Source of the DNA: DASVLX01 sp035552275
Lineage (GTDB): Bacteria; Actinomycetota; Actinomycetes; Mycobacteriales; Pseudonocardiaceae
Length of the DNA: 63,274 bases
Direction of reading: 5' to 3'
Assembly (NCBI GenBank): GCA_035552275.1
Contig: DASZLR010000251.1
Span: forward strand, 1-63,274
In this document: piece after piece, positions 43,744 to 52,973 of the stretch
Layout of the letters: every line of letters begins with the position of its first letter
How positions within the stretch are numbered: position 1 is the first letter of the stretch
Program-made: the position numbers and the translations under genes
Notes under the pieces: model-generated
Databases searched by the model: none
The model's input: only the letters and a program-made list of their open reading frames with translations
Told to the model about the DNA's origin: nothing

Positions 43744-44421
43744 ATGATCGACCGCATGACACTTGACCTGCTACTCGACCTTCTGCTGCCGGCTCGGTGC
43801 GCCGGCTGCGACGCCCGCGGTGACGTGCTCTGCGTGCGCTGCGGCGGCATGCTCGACGGCCCGTACGAGGTGCGTCGGGCAGCCACCGCGCACGGGCCGC
43901 CGGTCTACGCGCTCGCCGACTACGCCGGCGCCGCGCGCACTCTGGTGCTCGCCTACAAGGAGCGCGGCCGGCGGGATCTGGCCGGGCCGCTGGGTCGGAT
44001 GCTGGCCGGCGTCCTGCCCTGGCTGCGCGGCGCGCGGCCGGCCGAGGACGGCACCTGGTGGCTGGTGCCGGCGCCGTCCCGGGCGCGAGCCTCCCGCGAA
44101 CGCGGCGGCTCGCATCTCCTCCGGCTGGCCAGGGCTACAGCTGAGGCGCTGGCCCGCTCCGGAACACCGGCGGCGGTCGCGCCCGCGTTGGCGTTGTCGG
44201 CCGGGGTGGCCGATTCGGTTGGGCTGGCCCGGCCGCAGCGAGCGGCGAACCTGGCCGGTCGGGTGCGGGTCCGGCCCGACGGCGCACCGCCGCCAGGCAC
44301 ACCGGTGGTGCTGCTGGATGACGTGGTGACCACCGGCGTCACGGTCGCGGCCTGCGTCGCCGCGCTGGCAACCGCCGGGCTGGCGGTGAGCGCGTCGCTG
44401 GTGCTCACGGCAACCGGGTGA
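43744..44421 (+). CDS. ComF family phosphoribosyltransferase-like protein
   Basis: 225 residues. The N-terminus has CAGCDARGDVLCVRCGG, a four-cysteine zinc element, and the C-terminus has VVLLDDVVTTGVTVAAC, the PRPP-binding loop. ComF proteins in naturally competent bacteria help DNA uptake; the actinobacterial homologue (Rv3242c) has no proven role. The ATG at 43744 is taken as start; ATG at 43756 is close behind. It precedes hpf as in mycobacteria. Confidence 0.88.
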   Translation: MIDRMTLDLLLDLLLPARCAGCDARGDVLCVRCGGMLDGPYEVRRAATAHGPPVYALADYAGAARTLVLAYKERGRRDLAGPLGRMLAGVLPWLRGARPAEDGTWWLVPAPSRARASRERGGSHLLRLARATAEALARSGTPAAVAPALALSAGVADSVGLARPQRAANLAGRVRVRPDGAPPPGTPVVLLDDVVTTGVTVAACVAALATAGLAVSASLVLTATG

Positions 44422-44850
44422 CGCGGCCGAGTCGGAACCGGGGCGGGCGTTGGGTCGTTGGCAGGGTATGCGGATGTCGGCAGGACCGAACGGACCAGCG
44501 CCGACTACTACCGAGGCAGTGCCCCGGCTAGGCCGTGTGGGTGAAAAGGGTGCGATCGTGCCTGGTGGGCGATTGCGGCCCTCCCGTGAATTCCCCATGA
44601 ACAGGCCCTCTCACCGTCCGTGCTCCGTCACTGCGCGTACCTCACCCAGATGGCCCGTTTCAGGGGCTGTTGTGAAGGGTCACGAACGGCTAACGTGCTC
44701 CGCTATCAGCCTTTCCGTCAGACGGAAGGAGGCGACCAGCCCATGACCGTGACGCCGGTGGTGCGCTGATCGCAGAGCGTGGGAGTGCGCGCTCGCAACC
44801 GCCGACGTCCCCAACCCGCCAACTCGCGAAAAGTGCGAGGGAGGTCGTGT
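44422..44850 (+). other. 429-base leader region of hpf
   Basis: No protein gene of recognisable type lies here. It holds a CACCCAGATG motif (44643), TTGTGA at 44670 and TAACGT at 44691 with a 15-base gap as a weak promoter candidate, the hairpin at 44710 and a short leader ORF at 44743. Confidence 0.5.
44710..44769 (+). promoter_or_regulatory. Leader hairpin and 8-codon ORF upstream of hpf
   Basis: CCTTTCCG (44710-44717) pairs with CGGAAGG (44723-44729) with one bulged base, and the right arm overlaps GGAAGGAGG, a strong ribosome-binding site. This precedes an ATG at 44743 encoding MTVTPVVR and a TGA at 44767-44769. The structure could regulate translation of the peptide and, through it, hpf 82 bases downstream. 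Confidence 0.45.
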
Positions 44851-45567
44851 ATGGACATCGTTGTGAAGGGCCGTAACGTCGAGGTGCCTGAGCACTACCG
44901 GATCCACGTGAGCGGCAAGCTCCGTCGACTGGAGCGCTACGACCGCAAGCTGTCCCAAATCGACGTGGAACTGTTCCACGAGCCCAACCGTCGGCAGCAC
45001 AAGAGCTGCCAGCACGTCGAGATCACCACCCGGGTGCGGGGCCAGGCCATGCGGGCCCAGGCCGCGGCGGGCGACTTCTACGCGGCGCTCGACTGCGCGG
45101 TGAGCAAGCTGGAAAACCGGCTGCGCCGGATGCACGACCGTCGGCGGGTGCACTACGGCCGCCGTAGTCCGGCGTCCGTTGGCGAGGCGACCGCGGGTCG
45201 GTTGCCGGCGGTGGCGCCACCGCCGGGCGTGCTGGACACCCGCGGTGATCTCAGCGGCGGGCAGGGTGCGCCGGCAGCGGTGCTCACCAGGGCGGAAGCT
45301 CCGGCAGCGGAGTCGGAGCAGGGTGCGATGTCGGGCGATGTCGAGGTGCCCGAGCAGCGGTGGCATGACGGTGTCGATGACGGCCAGCCCGGCCGCGTAG
45401 TGCGGGAGAAGGAGCATCCCAGCAAACCCATGACCGTCGACCAGGCCCTCTCCGAGATGGAGTTGGTCGGGCACGACTTCTATCTCTTCTCCGACCAGGA
45501 CAGCGGTGTGCCGAGCGTGGTGTACCGCAGGCGGGCGTTCGACTACGGCGTGATCCGTCTGGTCTGA
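44851..45567 (+). CDS. hpf: Long-form ribosome hibernation promoting factor
   Basis: 238 residues. The N-terminal domain (about 1-105: MDIVVKGRNVEVPEHYRIHV, RLERYDRKLSQIDVELFHE) binds the 30S decoding centre. A variable linker of 70 residues leads to the C-terminal dimerisation domain (MTVDQALSEMELVGHDFYLF, then YGVIRLV) that joins two ribosomes into 100S particles. ATG 44851 follows AGGGAGGTCGTGT. Rv3241c is the mycobacterial counterpart, likewise between comF and secA. Confidence 0.93.
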   Translation: MDIVVKGRNVEVPEHYRIHVSGKLRRLERYDRKLSQIDVELFHEPNRRQHKSCQHVEITTRVRGQAMRAQAAAGDFYAALDCAVSKLENRLRRMHDRRRVHYGRRSPASVGEATAGRLPAVAPPPGVLDTRGDLSGGQGAPAAVLTRAEAPAAESEQGAMSGDVEVPEQRWHDGVDDGQPGRVVREKEHPSKPMTVDQALSEMELVGHDFYLFSDQDSGVPSVVYRRRAFDYGVIRLV

Positions 45568-45631
45568 ACTGTCAGTCTGAAACGACGACACGCGCAGAGA
45601 ACGTCAACACGCGCGCAGATGGGAACTCTCC

Positions 45632-45666
45632 GGCGCGGTTCCCCGTTGGCCACGGGGGACCGCGCC
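45632..45666 (+). terminator. Strong hairpin between hpf and secA
   Basis: GGCGCGGTTCCCCGT (45632-45646) pairs with ACGGGGGACCGCGCC (45652-45666), fourteen Watson-Crick pairs and one G-U, over a five-base loop. It should end hpf transcription before the secA promoter (possible -10 TACGAT at 45679). Confidence 0.7.
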
Positions 45667-45751
45667 TCCCTGTGGTCCTACGATGGGCGGAAGGCGCCGG
45701 CGTCCAGGCGTGCGACGAAGCGTGTGACGAACTGCGAGTGAGGTCGACCAG

Positions 45752-48587
<2,836 letters not shown>

Positions 48588-48589
<2 letters not shown>

Positions 48590-48639
48590 CGCCGCTGTGC
48601 TGGCCGGCCAACTGATGGCTCGACCAGCGCAGCGGCGTC
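48588..48639. terminator. Long bidirectional terminator after secA
   Basis: The 16-base arm at 48588-48603 (GACGCCGCTGTGCTGG) pairs with 48624-48639 (CCAGCGCAGCGGCGTC), all pairs Watson-Crick except one G-U, over a 20-base loop. The left arm starts within the secA stop codon. Confidence 0.8.
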
Positions 48640-48642
48640 GAG

Positions 48643-48870
48643 TCAGGAAGCGGTCTCCTGTCCGCATTTCGCGCGCAGCTCGCCCAGCGCCTCCTGGCAG
48701 GTGGAGATCAGTTTCTCCACCGCGTCCTCGGTGAACGTCAGAATGATCCCGTTCCGCCGGCCGCCGAAGGTGAATTCAACCTCGCGGGATCGACTCGCGA
48801 CGTATTCCACGTCGGTCCTCGTGTTGATGTTCGCCCACGCCTGAACACTGGTGTCTTCAAAGGTGTACAC
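48643..48870 (-). CDS. Small hypothetical protein
   Basis: 75 residues from GTG 48870, with AGGAGACGCT directly upstream. The sequence YTFEDTSVQAWANINTRTDV, then RRNGIILTFTEDAVEKLIS and a C-terminal LGELRAKCGQETAS suggests a small alpha/beta fold. I recognise no family. It is divergent from the second XRE gene, and small proteins of this kind often accompany DUF397/XRE modules, so a shared promoter is likely. Confidence 0.6.
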   Translation of the reverse strand: MYTFEDTSVQAWANINTRTDVEYVASRSREVEFTFGGRRNGIILTFTEDAVEKLISTCQEALGELRAKCGQETAS

Positions 48871-49217
48871 AGCGTCTCCTGTCTGTTCGGTGTCGGGCGG
48901 CGCCACGGACACCGGCACGCGCGATGTCTCGTGGCGCCGCCGCCCACCGGCCTGGGGAATGGCGATCGCTTGCGCCCACCGGGGGCAGCGGTGCACGCGC
49001 CGCCGCCCATCGGCGTATCGCTGGCCGGCGAGTTGATCAGCCACCCCGCGCTGAGCGGACGTCCCTCTGGCCGTAACATCGTTACTGAACACCAGAGTTT
49101 CTCCCGCTTCGCTTGGCTGGCATGACTGTTAGGCTAACAGTACTAACGGACTTTACTAGGCGACCAATCGGGTGAACCTGGACGACGTTGTGTAACCAGC
49201 GCAGGGAGGTCGACCGA
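48871..49217. other. 347-base divergent region before XRE gene
   Basis: No gene is seen. It holds the GTG of the small protein at one end, the XRE start and GGGAGGTCGACCGA site at the other, and near the XRE end an unusually AT-rich stretch (49124-49165) with the palindrome at 49126. Confidence 0.5.
49126..49140. promoter_or_regulatory. Palindrome CTGTTAGGCTAACAG
   Basis: Perfect seven-base arms with a one-base centre, 78 bases upstream of the XRE start in an AT-rich patch that also has a second TACTAAC. Probable operator for autoregulation. Confidence 0.5.
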
Positions 49218-50084
49218 ATGTCGGACTCGGAGCAGTGGCCGCCGCTTGTCTACAACATCATCTGTGGCCGCAAGCTGGAGGCGTTGCGCTTGCGCGCCAG
49301 GCTCACCCAGCAGGATGTGGCGAAGCAGATGGATGTCTCCCAGTCGAAGGTGACCACCATCGAGTCAGCCGGTAGCAGCGTCGACCCGCGTTATCTCGAC
49401 GCCCTGCTCGACCTCTATGAAGCCGACACTGCCAGTCGCGAGGAATGCCGGCGGCTGGCGAAGTTGGGCAAGCCGCGCAGGATCCGCGGGCTGCTGCGCT
49501 CACACTTCACCGGCGGTATGCAGGACGTGATCGACATGGAGGGCAGCGCCAACACGATCTGGGTGCACAACAGCATGCTGGTCCATGGCCTGCTACAGAC
49601 CGAGTCGTACATGCGCTATGTGTTTCGCGCTTACCGACCGTCGCTGACGGCCGAACAGATCGACCAGGCGACGGCCGACCGTCTTGCTCGGCAAGCGGTA
49701 CTGGACAACCCGAATCAGCACTTCTGGTTCCTGGTAGATGAGGCAGCGCTGTGCCGGATGAACAGCATGGATGGCGGTTCAGAGATCATGCGTGAGCAGA
49801 TCGAGCGGTTGATGAAGGCGGTCGACCTGCCCAACATCGAGGTCCAGGTTGTGCCGTTCGACCATGGCTACTACGTGGGCGAGCAAGAGGACTATTGGAT
49901 CTTTGGATACGACGCTGACTTGCCCGTGTACGCGGCTAGCGTGGAACAGTACGACGGCGTCTCCACTGTGCGCGACACCAGGAAGATCGGTCGGTTCCTG
50001 AACCTGTGGGACCACCAGAAGGCGGCGGCACTCGGCCCGGAGCAGACCCGATCCTTCTTGCGGCGGATGGCGCGGTCGTTGTAA
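49218..50084 (+). CDS. XRE-family regulator with DUF5753 domain
   Basis: 288 residues from ATG 49218 (GGGAGGTCGACCGA upstream). HTH: LEALRLRARLTQQDVAKQM and SQSKVTTIESA. DUF5753 begins near residue 95, with VHGLLQTESYMRYVF, ADRLARQAVLDNPNQHFWFL and FDHGYYVGEQEDYWIF. It pairs with DUF397 31 bases downstream. Fold and length match the locus at 16116 and 57624, but sequences are clearly divergent, so they are old paralogues or separate acquisitions. Confidence 0.92.
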   Translation: MSDSEQWPPLVYNIICGRKLEALRLRARLTQQDVAKQMDVSQSKVTTIESAGSSVDPRYLDALLDLYEADTASREECRRLAKLGKPRRIRGLLRSHFTGGMQDVIDMEGSANTIWVHNSMLVHGLLQTESYMRYVFRAYRPSLTAEQIDQATADRLARQAVLDNPNQHFWFLVDEAALCRMNSMDGGSEIMREQIERLMKAVDLPNIEVQVVPFDHGYYVGEQEDYWIFGYDADLPVYAASVEQYDGVSTVRDTRKIGRFLNLWDHQKAAALGPEQTRSFLRRMARSL

Positions 50085-50115
50085 CCGCACTGCACGCACC
50101 GGAAGGACCCGCACG

Positions 50116-50319
50116 ATGCACAAGACCGACTTTGAACATTGGCACAAGTCCAGCTACAGCGAAGGTGGCATGAACAGCGGTTGTGTGGAGGTCGGCCGGG
50201 CGACCCACGCGGTCGGCGTTCGGGACACCAAGGCCCGCGCGGCCGGACTGCTGGCGTTCAACGCGGACGCATGGGCCGGCTTCGTTCGTGACTTGGACGA
50301 CGACACGCGCGACCGCTGA
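50116..50319 (+). CDS. DUF397 domain protein
   Basis: 67 residues: HWHKSSYSEGGMNSGCVEVG, then VGVRDTKARAAGLLAF, WAGFV and an acidic end. All DUF397 elements are present. It follows the XRE gene by 31 bases in the same direction, consistent with a regulator-partner operon. A very long hairpin follows its stop codon. Confidence 0.9.
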   Translation: MHKTDFEHWHKSSYSEGGMNSGCVEVGRATHAVGVRDTKARAAGLLAFNADAWAGFVRDLDDDTRDR

Positions 50320-50324
50320 AAGAT

Positions 50325-50364
50325 CGTTGGTGGGTCGGCGTTGGGGAACGCTGACCCACCAACG
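50325..50364 (+). terminator. 18-pair hairpin after DUF397 gene
   Basis: CGTTGGTGGGTCGGCGTT (50325-50342) pairs with AACGCTGACCCACCAACG (50347-50364), 17 Watson-Crick pairs and one mismatch, over GGGG. It begins six bases after the DUF397 stop codon and likely terminates or attenuates transcription of the following small gene. Confidence 0.7.
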
Positions 50365-50392
50365 TCGGTCAGCTACGGGGAAGGGGTTCGGG

Positions 50393-50632
50393 TTGGCCTC
50401 GGTGGGAGAACTCGGGGACGTCTTACGACGGGTCGCGGCGGACTTGCCTCTGGAGAGCTTGGCCGCCGCGATGTACTGCGTCCAGGAAGGACGGGCTCGG
50501 CTTGTTCGCATCCTGCATGACTCGATCCGGTCCGAAGCCGTTGAAGCGGTGAGCCTATTGACCGAACTGGCCAAGGGTACCGAGGTCACCCGTATGAGCC
50601 GTGGACGGTCGCCGGGCCGTCCGGTCAGTTAA
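50393..50632 (+). CDS. Small helical hypothetical protein
   Basis: 79 residues from a TTG with GGGGAAGGGG upstream; a GTG at 50402 is alternative. ELGDVLRRVAADLPLESLAA and ARLVRILHDSIRSEAVEAVS are strongly helical, and the end is basic (MSRGRSPGRPVS). I recognise no family. It may be the third member of this XRE-DUF397 module, partly insulated by the hairpin at 50325. Confidence 0.5.
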   Translation: MASVGELGDVLRRVAADLPLESLAAAMYCVQEGRARLVRILHDSIRSEAVEAVSLLTELAKGTEVTRMSRGRSPGRPVS

Positions 50633-50664
50633 TCATCTCCATGCCGGGCGGCGGACTCGGGTAG

Positions 50665-51357
50665 TCAGGCCGCTTGTTTGGTCAGCCGGACCTCCATGCT
50701 GATTCCCTCGGTCGTGACTGTGCAGCCGCCGAAGGCGCTTTCGGCGGCCAGGCGCTGGAATTCGGCCGGCGAGTAGGCGCGTCGGCGCAATCCGAGCAGC
50801 GGCACCTTGGTCATTACCGACGCGACCGGATTGAGCCCCATCGACTTGACCTCGTGGTCGATGTCGGCGTGGGTGACCTCGCTGCTCATGTCGTGGATCA
50901 CCGCCGTCGCGCCCGCGCGCAGCACCCGGTGCATCTCGTCCAGCACCGCGCCCGGCTCGCCGAAGTTCTTGAACGCGGCCTGGCAGACGATCAGGTCGAA
51001 CGAATCCGGCTCGAATGGCAGCCGGGCCGCGTCGCCCTGCCGGACGTCGATGCTGACCCCGGCTCGCCGCGCGTTCTCGCCCACCATCTCCACGAACGAG
51101 CGACTCAAGTCCAGCGCGGCGACGTGACAGCCGAGCCGGGCCAACTCGATGGACAGGTAACCCGGTCCGGGCGCCACTTCCAACACCTCGGCGTCGGAGG
51201 CATCGGACGATAGGTCGGCGACGAGTCGTTCGGCGGTCGTGCGCACCTCGGCCAACTGGGGTGCCGAGCCGCGCACCTTGGCGTACCACCGCGCCACGCC
51301 GCCCTCCATGTTCGGCGCCTGGGACCGGGTGGGACGTCCGTCCTTCACTCGCAACAT
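50665..51357 (-). CDS. Class I SAM-dependent methyltransferase
   Basis: 230 residues. Motif I is VLEVAPGPGYLSIELA, then ALDLSRSFVEM, RQGDAARLPFEPDSFDLIV and DEMHRVLRAGATAVIHDMSS. The C-terminal part is helical and likely the substrate cap. Substrate is unknown; a small molecule or lipid is typical. ATG 51357 follows GAGCGAGGAAACG. Upstream is a strong inverted repeat (51376), so the gene is probably regulated. Confidence 0.88.
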   Translation of the reverse strand: MLRVKDGRPTRSQAPNMEGGVARWYAKVRGSAPQLAEVRTTAERLVADLSSDASDAEVLEVAPGPGYLSIELARLGCHVAALDLSRSFVEMVGENARRAGVSIDVRQGDAARLPFEPDSFDLIVCQAAFKNFGEPGAVLDEMHRVLRAGATAVIHDMSSEVTHADIDHEVKSMGLNPVASVMTKVPLLGLRRRAYSPAEFQRLAAESAFGGCTVTTEGISMEVRLTKQAA

Positions 51358-51375
51358 CGTTTCCTCGCTCTCTAA

Positions 51376-51416
51376 AAGTCTCTGCGAACGGAGATAACTT
51401 AGCGACGAAGAGACTT
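51376..51416. promoter_or_regulatory. Inverted repeat AAGTCTCT / AGAGACTT
   Basis: AAGTCTCT (51376-51383) and AGAGACTT (51409-51416) are perfect inverted arms 25 bases apart upstream of the methyltransferase. ACTTAGC also repeats directly at 51397 and 51413. It is a candidate operator or promoter. Confidence 0.45.
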
Positions 51417-51433
51417 AGCTGTCAAGGGGTGAG

Positions 51434-51865
51434 TCAGACGAACCGGAGCAGGGTGAAGCGCCACCGATCGCGCTGCCGTTCCAGCCGACCCATCAGCGAA
51501 CGAACCCGCTCGCCGTCGGCCACCGTCGCGCACAACTCGATCGCGTCCGCGCTCGGTTGCTGTCGGCGCAATGAGCTCAACCGCCTGGAACCCGTGCCCG
51601 GTGGTCGGGCATATCGCAGCAGCTCACGTTGGTCCGGTGGACCCAGCAGCGACTCGAGTTGGGCCGTAGGCCGACGGCCGTCCAGCACTTCCAGCACGGC
51701 GACCAGCAGGGCACGCAACTCGGCCGAGCTCGGTGGTGGCGGCCGGCGCGTAGACGTCGGCGAGACGAGCGAACGAGCGGACGGCCGGTGGACCCGGTGC
51801 TCGACAAGCCTGCGGACGCGGACCGCCCGCCCTGCCGGCGGATTCAACACTGCGAGTGAAGTCAT
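51434..51865 (-). CDS. Rv3235-like protein (DUF6459)
   Basis: 143 residues. The N-terminal half is Arg/Pro-rich and low complexity; the C-terminal half (about 48-143) holds ELRALLVAVLEVLDGRRPTA, QLESLLGPPDQRELLRYAR and VRSLMGRLERQRDRWRFTLL, the pattern of Rv3235-type proteins. Function unknown. The position between secA and the WS/DGAT gene matches M. tuberculosis. Confidence 0.75.
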   Translation of the reverse strand: MTSLAVLNPPAGRAVRVRRLVEHRVHRPSARSLVSPTSTRRPPPPSSAELRALLVAVLEVLDGRRPTAQLESLLGPPDQRELLRYARPPGTGSRRLSSLRRQQPSADAIELCATVADGERVRSLMGRLERQRDRWRFTLLRFV

Positions 51866-52007
51866 GTACTACAGAGCGCGCTCCCCATCGAATCCGGACC
51901 AAGATCACCCGATCGAGGTACCCATCGCCCCGGCTAAGAATGCCGTCGGTGCGCCAGTAGCTTGATGCGGCACCGGCACCCTTGAGTCGGCAATGGTGGA
52001 GGTGATC

Positions 52008-52128
52008 TGCGCGTACCGTGGGGAGCGGAACGAGGAGATCCGGGTGCGAATCCCGGCCCGGCTCTGCCGGTGTAGCTCAAGTGAGAGCCCCCGTTTTTAC
52101 GTGGGAGGGCTGGCCTTCGGGTCGGCCC
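52008..52128 (+). ncRNA. Candidate structured RNA with tRNA-like arms
   Basis: The stretch has a T-arm-like hairpin CCGGG-TGCGAAT-CCCGG (52040-52056), a hairpin CCGGC-TCT-GCCGG (52058-52070), a D-arm-like GCTC-AAGTGA-GAGC (52075-52088), and CCCCCG-TTTTTA-CGTGGG (52088-52105), with one mismatch, resembling an anticodon arm whose loop contains TTT. A terminator follows directly. The order, T arm before D arm, is that of a circularly permuted tRNA, although acceptor strands do not pair over seven bases. It could also be a decayed tRNA or an unrelated RNA. Confidence 0.4.
52107..52128 (+). terminator. UUCG-loop terminator
   Basis: GGGCTGGCC (52107-52115) pairs with GGTCGGCCC (52120-52128), seven Watson-Crick pairs plus two G-U, over TTCG. 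It faces the TrmH stop codon and could terminate the RNA candidate on the plus strand and trmH on the minus strand. Confidence 0.7.
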
Positions 52129-52142
52129 TCCTTCCATTCCGG

Positions 52143-52928
52143 TTACCTGGCGGCTCGGCGGCGAACCAGCTCGAAGCACAGCACCGCCGCCGCGCTGGCC
52201 ACGTTCAGCGATTCGACCCCGCCGCTCATCGGAATGCGCAGCCATTCCTGCACCTGTCGCCGCACGGCGTCGCTCACCCCGGCGGTCTCCCCGCCCAGTA
52301 CGAACGCCGCCCGCGCCGGCACGGTCGCGCTGAACACCGTTCGCCGAGCCGTGCCGTCCAGTCCGAACAGCCGATAGCCGGCCGATCGCAGCGACTCGGC
52401 CGCGTCGCCGGCGGTGGCGCAGCGCAGCACCGGCGCCCGGAACGCCACCCCGGCCGACGCCTTGATCACCAGCGGATCGATGCCGGCCACCCCGCGACGC
52501 GGCACCACGATCCCGTCCACCCCGGCCGCCGTCGCCGTCCGCAGGATCATCCCGACATTCGCTGGTGTGGTGATCCCATCCAGCACCAGCACCGATCCCG
52601 GCGGCCGGCTGCCGGACAGCGCGGTCTCCAGCGGCCGCATCTTCGGCGCGATTACGTCGGCCAGCACGCCCTGGTCCTGCTTGCCGTTGCCGGCCAGCAC
52701 CTTCACCCGATGGGGACTCGCCCGGCGCACCTCGATCCCACGCCGCCCGGCCGCGCGAACGATCTCGTCGGCCGCCGCGCCCCGCGCGCTGTCCGCGAGG
52801 ATCACCTGGTACACGGCCAACTCCGGATCGGCCAGCACCTCCAAAACCGGCTTGCGGCCGTACACCGTCACGAACCGGTCTTTCGGTGAGATCGGCGGGG
52901 TCGTGGGTGATGTCGGCGGCGGTGTCAT
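52143..52928 (-). CDS. TrmH/SpoU-family RNA 2'-O-methyltransferase
   Basis: 261 residues. The N-terminal substrate domain has VTVYGRKPVLEVLADPELAV. The SPOUT knot has ITTPANVGMILRTATAAGVD (motif 1), FVLGGETAGVSDAV (motif 2) and IPMSGGVESLNVASAAAVLC (motif 3) that binds SAM. It likely methylates a ribose in 23S rRNA or a tRNA; the member cannot be told apart from RlmB or TsnR types. ATG 52928; the frame is open upstream. It is divergent from the acyltransferase gene. Confidence 0.9.
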   Translation of the reverse strand: MTPPPTSPTTPPISPKDRFVTVYGRKPVLEVLADPELAVYQVILADSARGAAADEIVRAAGRRGIEVRRASPHRVKVLAGNGKQDQGVLADVIAPKMRPLETALSGSRPPGSVLVLDGITTPANVGMILRTATAAGVDGIVVPRRGVAGIDPLVIKASAGVAFRAPVLRCATAGDAAESLRSAGYRLFGLDGTARRTVFSATVPARAAFVLGGETAGVSDAVRRQVQEWLRIPMSGGVESLNVASAAAVLCFELVRRRAAR

Positions 52929-52973
52929 GGCCGATAGCGTCGCACGGTGCCGTTCGTGTGCGAGTATCGATCC

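Noticed and set aside
44450..44746. 98-codon plus-strand frame before hpf
   Set aside because: No recognisable protein features and it overlaps the hairpin and leader ORF signals; probably untranslated leader.
51950..52060. Ordinary tRNA gene ending in the T arm at 52040-52056
   Set aside because: No upstream sequence pairs with the expected acceptor 3' strand and no D or anticodon arm precedes the T arm in the normal position.
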